Of a stretch of DNA of 64,000 bases, positions 1 to 10,354 are shown piece after piece. The DNA is from Sphingobium fluviale (GTDB taxonomy: Bacteria; Pseudomonadota; Alphaproteobacteria; Sphingomonadales; Sphingomonadaceae). The notes under the pieces were generated by a model, which did no database searches, was not told the origin of the DNA, and saw only the letters and a program-made list of their open reading frames with translations. The stretch is from positions 62,001 to 126,000 of the forward strand of contig NZ_SBKP01000007.1 of NCBI RefSeq assembly GCF_004122115.1, read 5' to 3'. The position numbers and the translations under genes were made by a program. The first letter of the stretch is position 1, and each line of letters starts with the position of its first letter.

Positions 1-2
1 AG

Positions 3-965
3 ATGGAGACCCGATCCAACCATGTGCTGGTGGGCAGCGTGGTGCTCGTGCTGCTGCTGGCAGTGATGTTTGCCGCGTTTTGGTTTTCGCGTATCGCGGA
101 CGGGCAGGACGAGTTTTACGACATCTATTTCAAGCAGTCCGTCACTGGTCTGGCCAAGGGGTCTGGCGTTTCCTATGCGGGTGTGCCGTCTGGTCAGGTC
201 AAGGAAATCGAGCTGTGGGACAAAGATCCCGGCTTCGTGCGTGTGCGCATTGCGGTGAAGGATGACACGCCAGTGCTTCAGGGTACTACGGCCACGATTC
301 AAGGTGTGGGATTTACCGGCGTTTCCGAAATCGTGCTCGATGGTGCGGTGAAGGGCGCGCCACCGATCGCCTGCCCGGAAGAAAACCTCTATGCCTCCTG
401 CCCCAACGGCGTGCCGGTGATCCCCACCAAGCCCGGCGCGCTGGGCGAACTGCTGACCAATGCGCCTCAGCTGATCGAGCGGCTATCGACCCTGACCGAG
501 CGGCTAACGGAATTGCTGAATGACCAGAACCAAAAAAGCATCTCTGGAATTATCAGAAATACCGAAATTCTCACTGGAGCCATGGCAGCGAGCGCGCCGG
601 AAATGCGCCTGACGATCACTGAAACTCGCACCACGCTGCAAAAGGCGGGACTGGCGGCAGACGAGATCACCAAGCTGGTGGGCACTACGAACAGCCTGCT
701 CGATGAGCAGGGGCGGCCGATGCTGAAGGACTTGCGGGCCACCCTGCAATCCGCGAGCCGCAGCCTCGATACGCTCGACAAGACCATCGCAGAGGCGCAA
801 CCGGGCGTGCGCACCTTCTCGCGTGATACCATGCCCGAAATGAACCTGCTGATCCGAGACCTGCGTGAAATGTCGCGCTCGCTCCGCGCCATTTCGGAAA
901 AGCTGGATCAGGAAGGGGCGGGATCGTTGCTGGGCGCGCCGCCGCTGCCCGATTACAAGGAGTAA
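3..965 (+). CDS. MCE/MlaD-family lipid transporter substrate-binding protein (LinM-like)
   Basis: This 320-residue protein has one N-terminal membrane anchor (about residues 8-28, LVGSVVLVLLLAVMF) followed by an MCE/MlaD domain at about residues 38-115 and a long, probably helical C-terminal part. MCE proteins are periplasmic lipid-binding subunits of Mla-type ABC transporters; in sphingomonads the LinKLMN set is the best known example, and this gene matches LinM. It lies 3 bp before a lipoprotein gene of the LinN type, which supports that operon; the permease and ATPase would lie upstream, outside the window. The ATG at the very edge is consistent with a full-length protein. The particular lipid carried cannot be read from the sequence. 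Confidence 0.88.
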   Translation: METRSNHVLVGSVVLVLLLAVMFAAFWFSRIADGQDEFYDIYFKQSVTGLAKGSGVSYAGVPSGQVKEIELWDKDPGFVRVRIAVKDDTPVLQGTTATIQGVGFTGVSEIVLDGAVKGAPPIACPEENLYASCPNGVPVIPTKPGALGELLTNAPQLIERLSTLTERLTELLNDQNQKSISGIIRNTEILTGAMAASAPEMRLTITETRTTLQKAGLAADEITKLVGTTNSLLDEQGRPMLKDLRATLQSASRSLDTLDKTIAEAQPGVRTFSRDTMPEMNLLIRDLREMSRSLRAISEKLDQEGAGSLLGAPPLPDYKE

Positions 966-968
966 GCC

Positions 969-4167
<3,199 letters not shown>

Positions 4168-4182
4168 GGGGCGGGCGCCGAC

Positions 4183-4226
4183 TTAGAGCGCGCTGCGTTA
4201 AATCTGACGCAAGATGCGCGCTCTAA
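4183..4226 (+). terminator. Long inverted repeat after gyrB, likely terminator
   Basis: A perfect 11-bp stem (TTAGAGCGCGC paired with GCGCGCTCTAA) continues into a 5-bp stem (TGCGT/ACGCA) around a short loop and is followed by CTTTTTG. It sits between the convergent gyrB and glutathione transferase genes and could end transcription from gyrB. It is also the left part of a dispersed repeat that continues to 4288. Confidence 0.6.
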
Positions 4227-4288
4227 CTTTTTGTTGCCGCATCGTTTTTTGCCAAAAACCGGTTCCCACTTTTTGGCGCGATGCTCTA
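4183..4288. repeat. Dispersed alphaproteobacterial-type palindromic repeat
   Basis: Two hairpins make up the element: the 4183-4226 stem and a second stem at 4251-4277 (GCCAAAAA / TTTTTGGC around CCGGTTCCCAC), ending in GCGATGCTCTAG. The overall layout, AGAGCGCG at one end and GATGCTCTA at the other with CCGGTTCCCACTTTT inside, resembles a repeat I recognise from many sphingomonad and rhizobial genomes. Its right end supplies the TAG stop codon of the neighbouring glutathione transferase gene. Confidence 0.65.
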
Positions 4289-4957
4289 GTCGTAAATCGG
4301 CCCGCCCTCATACTGGTCCAGCACCCAGGCTTCTGTGTTCGCGCCTTCCACCCATTCGACCATCCATGGATGAGCGAGCATCGCATCGACATAGGTCTGA
4401 GCGGTCTCACTCACTGGCAACTGATAGCCCTGAATTCGGAACACCACCGGCGCGAACATGATGTCGGCCGCGCCGAACTCTCCGAACAGATAAGGCCCGC
4501 CTGCGCCAAAGCGTGACCGCGCCTCGCTCCACAGCGCATCGATCCGCGCGATGTTCTCTGCCACGGCATCGCTCATCGGCTGGGCGTCGAAAATCTTGCG
4601 CACGTTCATGCTGCATGCTTTGCGCAGCGGCACATAGCCTGAGTGCATCTCGGCCACCATCGATCGCGCCAACGCCAGCGCTGCCTTCTCCTTCGGCCAG
4701 AAGCGCGTGCCGCCGGTGATGTCGTTGAGGTAATCCAGAATGGCGATGCTGTCCCACACAGCGATGTCGCCATCCCACAATGTTGGTACTTTGCCTGCCG
4801 ACACCGCGACATCGGGCTGTGTTTTTCGCTGTGGCCAGTCCGCGTCATACATCGGTACAACCACTTCCTCATAAGGAAGGCTCGATTGCTTGACCGCAAG
4901 CCAGCCGCGCAGCGACCAGCTGGAATAGGCTTTGTTGCCGATGATGATTTTCAGCAT
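4286..4957 (-). CDS. Glutathione S-transferase family protein
   Basis: The 223-residue protein opens with a thioredoxin-fold N-terminal domain (LKIIIGNKAYSSWSLRGWLA) with the SSWSLR stretch where GSTs bind glutathione, followed by an all-helical C-terminal domain. Related bacterial proteins conjugate or reduce substrates with glutathione in the cytoplasm, but the substrate cannot be assigned. The stop codon lies inside the end of the dispersed repeat after gyrB. It is 10 bp downstream of engB on the same strand, so it may be the last gene of the rpmH-yidC-engB transcript. Confidence 0.88.
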   Translation of the reverse strand: MLKIIIGNKAYSSWSLRGWLAVKQSSLPYEEVVVPMYDADWPQRKTQPDVAVSAGKVPTLWDGDIAVWDSIAILDYLNDITGGTRFWPKEKAALALARSMVAEMHSGYVPLRKACSMNVRKIFDAQPMSDAVAENIARIDALWSEARSRFGAGGPYLFGEFGAADIMFAPVVFRIQGYQLPVSETAQTYVDAMLAHPWMVEWVEGANTEAWVLDQYEGGPIYD

Positions 4958-4967
4958 GCTCGCTCCT

Positions 4968-5615
4968 TCACTCTACCGCCTCGATCACCGCCGCGCGCAG
5001 CTCCGCCAGCCCCATGCCTTTTTCCGATGAGGTGGCGAGGATTTCCGGATGTGCGGCGGGGCGGGTGCGCGCTTCGGCAGTGGTGCGCGCCGTTACTGCC
5101 TCCAGCTCCGACGCCTTGATCTTGTCCGCCTTGGTCAGCACTATGCGATAGCTCACTGCCGCATCGTCGAGCATCTTCATGATGTCGCGGTCTACATCCT
5201 TGATGCCGTGTCGTGCATCGATCAACAGCAGCGTGCGCTTCAGCACCGCACGCCCGCGCAAGTAATCGTTCACGAGGAAGCGCCATTGCTTCACCACATC
5301 CTTGGGCGCCTTGGCATAGCCATAACCGGGCATGTCGACGAGGCGGAACAGCAGCGGTTCCGCACCGACATCGAAGAAGTTCAGCTCCTGCGTGCGGCCG
5401 GGCGTGTTGGAGGTGCGCGCGAGGCTGTTGCGGTTGGTGAGCGCGTTCAGCAACGAGGATTTGCCGACGTTGGAGCGGCCCGCGAAAGCCACTTCCAGCA
5501 CGTCCGGCTCCGGCAGGAACTTGAGGCTCGGCGCGGAACGCAGGAAGGTGATCGGCCCGGCAAAGATACGCCGGGCCTGTTCTATTTTCTCTTCGCGCTC
5601 TGCCTCATCGTTCAC
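4968..5615 (-). CDS. engB: Ribosome biogenesis GTP-binding protein YihA/YsxC (EngB)
   Basis: This 215-residue GTPase of the TrmE-Era-EngA-EngB group takes part in assembly of the large ribosomal subunit. G1 is GRSNVGKSS, the G3 region is DMPGYG, G4 is TKADK and the G5-like motif is SSEKG. It lies 10 bp downstream of yidC on the same strand, the usual alphaproteobacterial order rpmH-rnpA-yidD-yidC-engB. The length is slightly above the family average because of an N-terminal extension rich in Glu and Arg. Confidence 0.95.
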   Translation of the reverse strand: MNDEAEREEKIEQARRIFAGPITFLRSAPSLKFLPEPDVLEVAFAGRSNVGKSSLLNALTNRNSLARTSNTPGRTQELNFFDVGAEPLLFRLVDMPGYGYAKAPKDVVKQWRFLVNDYLRGRAVLKRTLLLIDARHGIKDVDRDIMKMLDDAAVSYRIVLTKADKIKASELEAVTARTTAEARTRPAAHPEILATSSEKGMGLAELRAAVIEAVE

Positions 5616-5625
5616 GCTTGCACCT

Positions 5626-7344
5626 TCATTGGGCCGGAGCCTGCTTCAGCTGCGGATGGCGGCTGTAGAGCCAGCTTTGCTGGGCGATCGTGAGGATGTT
5701 GGAAGTGATCCAGTAGATCAGTAGCCCGGCCGCGAACGGCGCCATAATGAACATCATCATCCATGGCATGATCGCGAATATCTGTTTCTGCATCTCGTCC
5801 ATCGGCGCTGGGTTGAGCTTGAACTGCAACCACATGGTAATGCCAAGGATGATCGCGAGGATGCCGACGCCGAGGAAAGCGGGAACCTCGAACGGCAGCA
5901 GACCGAACAGGTTGAGTACATGCAGCGGATCGGGCGCGGAAAGATCCTTGATCCACAGCGCAAACGGCTGGTGCCGCATCTCGATCGTCAGCATCAGAAC
6001 CTTGTAAAGCGCAAAGAAGATCGGGATTTGCAGGAAGATCGGCATACAGCCGGAGAAGGGATTGACCTTTTCCTTCTTGTAGAGGTCCATCAGCTCCTGT
6101 TGCAGCTTGGGCTTGTCGTCCTTGTGCTTTTCCTGCAGCGCCTTCATCTTGGGCTGGATCGCGCGCATCGCCGCCATCGAGGCGAACTGTTTTTGTGCGA
6201 TCGGGAACATCAGCGCGCGCACGACGAAGGTGAGGCAGATGATCGCAACGCCGAAATTGTCGATCTGGGTGAACAGCCAGTGCAGCAGCGCGAAGATCGG
6301 CTTTTCGAACCAGTAGAACCAGCCCCAGTCGATCGAGCGGTCAAACAGGGTGATCCCGCTATCCTGATAGGCCTCCAGCACCTTCACTTCCTTGGCGCCG
6401 ACGAACAGCCGGTTGGACTGGCTGAGCGACTTGCCGGGCGCGAGCACGACAGGAGGCAGGCTCACGTCTGCCTGATAGGTCTGCCCCGCGCCCTTGCGGA
6501 ATTGGCCGTCGAAGCTTGCCTTCTGATCGGGCACCAAAGCAGAGAGCCAGTAGTGGTCGGTGAAGCCGATCCAGCCACCGGTGGAGGGCAGGCGGGCGCT
6601 ATCACCGCTCTCATCCAGATCCTCGAACTCAATGTCATAGTTTGCAGCGCCGTTGAAGACACCGATCGGGCCGGTATGGATCGTCCAGGTTGAAGGGTCC
6701 TTGGAGTGGCCGACGCGGCTGATGAAGCCATAGCTGCGCACCGCCACCGCGCCCGCGCCGCGATTGGTCACGCTCTGGCGCGCGGTGATCATATAGTTGG
6801 CGTCAACCGATAGCGCGATCTCGAACAGCTGGCCTGCGCCATTGTCCCAGCGCAGCGTGACGGGGCTGGTGGGGGTCAGCTTGCTGCCTGAAGCCTGCCA
6901 CACTGTGTTGGCGTCTGGCGCTTTCATGCCTTCACCCGCCCAGCCGAAGCCCGCGAAATGTGCGTCCTTCGTCCCCGCGGGCGAGAAAAGGGTAATGGGC
7001 GGGGAGTTCTTCTCGAGTGTCTGGCGATAGGTGGGGAGGGTGATGTCATCGATCCGCGCGCCCTTCAGCGCGATGGAGCCGGTGAGCTTGGGCGTTTCGA
7101 TGACGACGCGCGGGCTCTGGCGCAGTACAGTGGCGCGGTCCTGCGGCGCGACTGGCATCGCCGGGTCAAGCGCGGGCGCACCCGATGCTGCAGCCGTGGG
7201 CTGGCCCGGTTGCGCGCTCTGCTTTTGGGCAGTTACCGCAGGCTTCATCGAGCCGGGAAACAGCCGCTCCGCCACATAGGGCCAACCGAACAGGATCAGC
7301 CCGGTCAGCAGCACGGCCAGAATCAGATTGCGCTTGTCGTCCAC
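5626..7344 (-). CDS. yidC: Membrane protein insertase YidC
   Basis: YidC inserts and folds inner-membrane proteins, alone or with SecYEG. The 572-residue protein has the Gram-negative layout: an N-terminal membrane anchor (LILAVLLTGLILFGWPYV), a large periplasmic domain to about residue 350, and a C-terminal group of membrane helices containing the conserved core (LMDLYKKEKVNPFSGC). The N-terminal linker after the first helix is rich in Gln, Pro and Ala, as is common. It lies between the yidD/rnpA/rpmH group and engB. A palindromic repeat occupies most of the 196-bp gap to yidD. Confidence 0.97.
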   Translation of the reverse strand: MDDKRNLILAVLLTGLILFGWPYVAERLFPGSMKPAVTAQKQSAQPGQPTAAASGAPALDPAMPVAPQDRATVLRQSPRVVIETPKLTGSIALKGARIDDITLPTYRQTLEKNSPPITLFSPAGTKDAHFAGFGWAGEGMKAPDANTVWQASGSKLTPTSPVTLRWDNGAGQLFEIALSVDANYMITARQSVTNRGAGAVAVRSYGFISRVGHSKDPSTWTIHTGPIGVFNGAANYDIEFEDLDESGDSARLPSTGGWIGFTDHYWLSALVPDQKASFDGQFRKGAGQTYQADVSLPPVVLAPGKSLSQSNRLFVGAKEVKVLEAYQDSGITLFDRSIDWGWFYWFEKPIFALLHWLFTQIDNFGVAIICLTFVVRALMFPIAQKQFASMAAMRAIQPKMKALQEKHKDDKPKLQQELMDLYKKEKVNPFSGCMPIFLQIPIFFALYKVLMLTIEMRHQPFALWIKDLSAPDPLHVLNLFGLLPFEVPAFLGVGILAIILGITMWLQFKLNPAPMDEMQKQIFAIMPWMMMFIMAPFAAGLLIYWITSNILTIAQQSWLYSRHPQLKQAPAQ

Positions 7345-7414
7345 GTATTCTTGCTCCCCGCCGCACGGCGTGTGTTATTGTGTCTGATCCGAAACCCCGG
7401 ATAACCGGCTTTTC

Positions 7415-7492
7415 GGATGTACCGCACCAACCCTCTTCCCCTCTCAAGATACCCTGCCGGGCGGTTGGGAAGGGGGAGAGGGCTGGCACCGA
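7415..7492 (+). repeat. Palindromic repeat, family A, intergenic copy
   Basis: Two arms, CACCAACCCTCTTCCCC and GGAAGGGGGAGAGGGCTGG, are near-complementary around a loop of about 25 bases containing AAGATACC. The end signatures GGATG..CCGCACCA and GGCTGGCACCGA match, in the opposite orientation, the element inside hemW at 41122-41206. The copy lies between yidC and yidD and touches neither coding region. From GCACCA to CACCGA it is 69 nt and open in the same frame that is read in hemW. Confidence 0.7.
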
Positions 7493-7540
7493 ACTTACGA
7501 AATGCCCCGAAAAGGGGAATTTCGTATCAGGATCAACCCC

Positions 7541-7753
7541 TCAGGGGATCGGATCATGGCCCGATCCGCCCCAGGGATGGCAGCGCAATAGCCGTTTCAG
7601 CGCCAGCCAGCTACCCTTGATTGCGCCATATTTTTGGATTGCCCCCACGGCATAATGCGAGCAGCTAGGGTTATAGCGGCACGTGGGTGGCATCAGGCGC
7701 GATGGCCCCCATTGCCACAGCCGCGCAAAGCCGATGAGCAGGCGTGCAATCAT
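7541..7753 (-). CDS. yidD: Membrane protein insertion efficiency factor YidD
   Basis: This 70-residue protein carries the family signature [21 protein letters not shown] and the C-terminal [12 protein letters not shown]. YidD is a small amphipathic, membrane-associated protein that helps YidC insert proteins. Its ATG overlaps the rnpA stop in an ATGA, the usual translational coupling of rnpA-yidD. The gene order rpmH-rnpA-yidD-yidC is conserved across many bacteria. Confidence 0.94.
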   Translation of the reverse strand: MIARLLIGFARLWQWGPSRLMPPTCRYNPSCSHYAVGAIQKYGAIKGSWLALKRLLRCHPWGGSGHDPIP

Positions 7754-8262
7754 GCAGTTCTGCGCAGCTTGCGCAGCGCCTTTTCCAGCTCTTGCGAGAG
7801 TAGAGCGAAATCCCGCTCAATCCCGCCCTCGCGGCCGATCAGCACATGATCCGCGCCAGGAAATCCGCCATTTGGAAGGATAGCACGGGCGAGCGCACGA
7901 AAGCGACGCTTCATGCGGTTGCGCACCACTGCGCCGCCGATTTTCTTCGTTACCGTGATGCCCAGCCGCATGGCGTCGTCGCCATCATGCCGTTCGCGCA
8001 CCAGCAGGACAAAGCCGGGCATGGGCTGGCGGCGCGCCTTGTTGCAGGCCAGAAAGTCTGCGCGTTTGCGAATCGTGGCAAGCGGCTTTGCCCCGGATGG
8101 GGCGTCGGCAGGCGCTTGGCTCAGGCCGAAAGGCTCTTGCGGCCACGGGCGCGGCGGGCGCGCAGGATGTTGCGGCCGCCTACGGTCGCCATGCGGGCGC
8201 GGAAGCCGTGGCGCCGCTTGCGGACCAGGTTGCTCGGCTGAAAGGTGCGCTTCATCGCTCAT
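7750..8262 (-). CDS. rnpA: Ribonuclease P protein component; start site unusual
   Basis: The conserved protein runs from about 8075 downward: RKRADFL, then [17 protein letters not shown], the RNR signature of the RNase P protein, which assists the RNA subunit in tRNA 5' processing. Upstream of that core the frame contains no ATG, GTG or TTG until the ATG at 8262, seven bases before the rpmH start. Starting there gives 170 residues and puts rpmH entirely inside rnpA in another frame, as known in Thermus. The alternative is a CTG at 8124 that overlaps the rpmH stop (CTGA) and gives 124 residues, the normal family length. The Arg/Pro-rich N-terminus of the long form looks like out-of-frame rpmH sequence. 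The stop overlaps the yidD start. Confidence 0.8.
   Translation of the reverse strand: MSDEAHLSAEQPGPQAAPRLPRPHGDRRRPQHPARPPRPWPQEPFGLSQAPADAPSGAKPLATIRKRADFLACNKARRQPMPGFVLLVRERHDGDDAMRLGITVTKKIGGAVVRNRMKRRFRALARAILPNGGFPGADHVLIGREGGIERDFALLSQELEKALRKLRRTA
8121..8255 (-). CDS. rpmH: 50S ribosomal protein L34
   Basis: The gene encodes the 44-residue L34 protein, beginning [19 protein letters not shown] and ending RGRKSLSA, which matches the family over its whole length. It is very basic, as expected for an rRNA-binding protein of the large subunit. The ATG at 8255 is preceded by GAGGA at a 7-base distance. The stop TGA at 8121 overlaps a possible CTG start of rnpA, while an upstream rnpA ATG lies inside the rpmH ribosome-binding region. 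It is the first gene of the rpmH-rnpA-yidD-yidC-engB transcript. Confidence 0.97.
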   Translation of the reverse strand: MKRTFQPSNLVRKRRHGFRARMATVGGRNILRARRARGRKSLSA

Positions 8263-8340
8263 TCCTCAAAAAATCGAATCATTTATGGCAAAAGCCGCCG
8301 AAACGGGGTTTCCCGTTGGCCGCCGCCAAACAGAGGCGTG

Positions 8341-8369
8341 CCGATAAGGAAAGCCGGGTGAAAAGTCAA
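8341..8369 (-). promoter_or_regulatory. Probable housekeeping promoter of rpmH
   Basis: Read on the minus strand, TTGACT (8369-8364) is followed after 17 bases by TATCGG (8346-8341). This is a good -35 box with a weak -10 box at ideal spacing, about 85 bases upstream of the rpmH start, a typical position for this strongly expressed gene. Confidence 0.5.
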
Positions 8370-8441
8370 CGGGCGTTGTCCAGATGATTGACCGGCGAAC
8401 CATTTGGAGGGATGCAGTGGAAGCAAGCCGGGGGGCAGGAT

Positions 8442-9410
8442 ATGGAGCTGGCAAGTCAGATCTTCGCGCTGATCATGGTAGCTGTGCCGCTGATCGTGGG
8501 CGCAGCGATGATCGTCTGGCGTATGCAGGGGCGCAGGCAGAAAATCTATCTGCTTATGCTGGCGCTGTTTCCGCTGCTGTTAATGGCCGCCGTGCTGATG
8601 CTGGGGGCGATATTTTCTCCCAGCCATGATTCGGGGTTTTCGAATCTTGCCTTCGGGATAATGCTGATCGGCATAGTTGCAGTGCTGCCATGGATGGCTG
8701 CATGTACAATCGGGTTCTTCCTTGGCGCGATGCTGCGCCGCCGCTATCCGCCGCCCGAACCTGTGCCTGTCCAGACAGCAGGCACAGCTGAGGTTGCCGC
8801 GCCGCCGCCCGTCCTGTTCCGCTCGGTGCCTGCCATCGTCCAGCCAGTCACGTCTCAACCAGCGCATCAGGAATTCTCGCCAGACGGTTCCATCCGGGTC
8901 GATATCCAGCCGGTTGAATGGGCGCAGAGCCAGTTTGCGGCGACGCCGCGCGTGGTACGGGTGTCGGACGGGCAGGTGCTGTGCGATCTGCTGGGTTCAG
9001 ACTGGGATACGCATGTGGCCTTTCCGCGTGACGCCTATGTCTGGCTGGGCCTTCGCCGCTATCGCGCGCCGGGATATATGTTTGTGGAATTCGACATTGC
9101 GGCAGATCGCTATGGCATCGCGCTGAATTCGCTGGATGAGCCGGATGAGGTGGGTCCGCTTGGAGATGTGACAGACCGGCTCGAAGCGTGGTGGGAGAAG
9201 GCAAGCGCGACCGCCCTGTATCGCGCGGACAAGGAGCACCCGGTCTCTGTCGGGCCGGGGGGGCGCTTTGCCGCGTGGCGCTCGGCGCTCGTGATCCTTG
9301 TCGGCACGCTCGCGGCGATAGCGATACTTTCCTGGCTGTCGGTCAAATATGATATCGACCCTCCGCGCGTGCCGACATCGGTGCCGCATATTCCGCACAT
9401 GCCGCACTGA
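8442..9410 (+). CDS. Hypothetical membrane protein
   Basis: I do not recognise a family. The 322-residue product has three hydrophobic segments near the N-terminus (about residues 5-23, 34-56 and 68-95), then a Pro/Val-rich linker, a soluble domain of about 150 residues rich in Trp and acidic residues, a fourth hydrophobic segment (SALVILVGTLAAIAILSWL), and a tail of His-Pro repeats (PHIPHMPH). The frame is open from a TTG at 8388, and an ATG at 8412 is also possible. I prefer the ATG at 8442 because GGGGGGCAGG precedes it at good spacing. It stands alone between the rpmH promoter and the beta-helix gene. Confidence 0.65.
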   Translation: MELASQIFALIMVAVPLIVGAAMIVWRMQGRRQKIYLLMLALFPLLLMAAVLMLGAIFSPSHDSGFSNLAFGIMLIGIVAVLPWMAACTIGFFLGAMLRRRYPPPEPVPVQTAGTAEVAAPPPVLFRSVPAIVQPVTSQPAHQEFSPDGSIRVDIQPVEWAQSQFAATPRVVRVSDGQVLCDLLGSDWDTHVAFPRDAYVWLGLRRYRAPGYMFVEFDIAADRYGIALNSLDEPDEVGPLGDVTDRLEAWWEKASATALYRADKEHPVSVGPGGRFAAWRSALVILVGTLAAIAILSWLSVKYDIDPPRVPTSVPHIPHMPH

Positions 9411-9422
9411 GGCAGCAGAGCC

Positions 9423-10352
9423 TCAGCGCCTGTCTGTCACCTTGATGCCGGTGGTGAGGCGGTTGCCGATAATCTGCGGGCGGTCATTGGTCCAGTTCGC
9501 GACGAAAGTGCTGTTGCGGCCATAATTGCCGCCGAAGCTCGCCTGATTGTCGCGGATTTGCAGGCCGTTGCTGTCCCACTCCCGCCCCTCCGGCGCAATG
9601 GTGATGAACGCGGAATAATTATCCTTGTCGCGCCCCTGAACCATGATGTTGTTGGCGATGAGGCCGGATGCGCCGTTGGACAGGTCGATCATGTAATTGG
9701 TGAGGTGGCCCGCCCTGTCATCGAACACATTGCCCGTGATGGTAACGCGCGCGGCGCGGCTCTTGAGGTAATGACCGCCCATGCCCGCCTCAAACCGCGT
9801 CGCGGTGACGATGAGGTGGCCGTAGTGACCGACATAGATGCTATGCGCGCAGTCCAGATCGCGGTCGCAGCGGCCCAGCTTGCCGAAGATGCTGTGGTCT
9901 ATGCGGATCGTCGATTGCGGGTCGTCGTGGGTGAGGATGCCTTCCTCGCTGGTGCGAAACAGGCTGGCCGAGACGGTGAGATTGCCACGCTCCAGCCGGA
10001 TCCCCGCGCCGTTGCCATCTGGCACGCGCATGTTCTGGAAGATGATTGCCTCCACGGTCGCCGCCCTGCCACGCAGCACCAGGGCCGCCTTGCCTTCACA
10101 AGTAGTGCTATCGAACACCACGCTGCCCGGCTTTTGCGCACGATAGGTGATGACCCCCGCCTCCTGCACCGCGCATTGGCGATAGGTTCCGGGCGCGATC
10201 ACGATGGTGCCGGAGCGGTCTCCCACCGCCGCCACAGCTTCACCCAAGGTGCGATAGGTGCGGCCTGTCTCCATGATACCGAAGGGATTGGGCTGATTGG
10301 TAGCCGCGGCCAGCAGTGGCACAAGCAAGAGGGGCAGGAACTTGCGCATCAT
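9423..10352 (-). CDS. Secreted right-handed parallel beta-helix protein
   Basis: The 309-residue product has a short signal peptide (MMRKFLPLLLVPLLAAA) and then repeats with the rhythm of parallel beta-helix proteins: runs such as ATVEAIIFQNMRV, NLTVSASLFRTSEEG, STIRIDHSIFGKLG and ARVTITGNVFDDR, with Asn-rich turns. Proteins of this fold are often polysaccharide lyases or hydrolases, but no catalytic set can be assigned here. It starts 3 bp after the metH stop on the same strand and is therefore probably the last gene of the methionine operon transcript, though its function need not be related. Confidence 0.75.
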   Translation of the reverse strand: MMRKFLPLLLVPLLAAATNQPNPFGIMETGRTYRTLGEAVAAVGDRSGTIVIAPGTYRQCAVQEAGVITYRAQKPGSVVFDSTTCEGKAALVLRGRAATVEAIIFQNMRVPDGNGAGIRLERGNLTVSASLFRTSEEGILTHDDPQSTIRIDHSIFGKLGRCDRDLDCAHSIYVGHYGHLIVTATRFEAGMGGHYLKSRAARVTITGNVFDDRAGHLTNYMIDLSNGASGLIANNIMVQGRDKDNYSAFITIAPEGREWDSNGLQIRDNQASFGGNYGRNSTFVANWTNDRPQIIGNRLTTGIKVTDRR

Positions 10353-10354
10353 CG

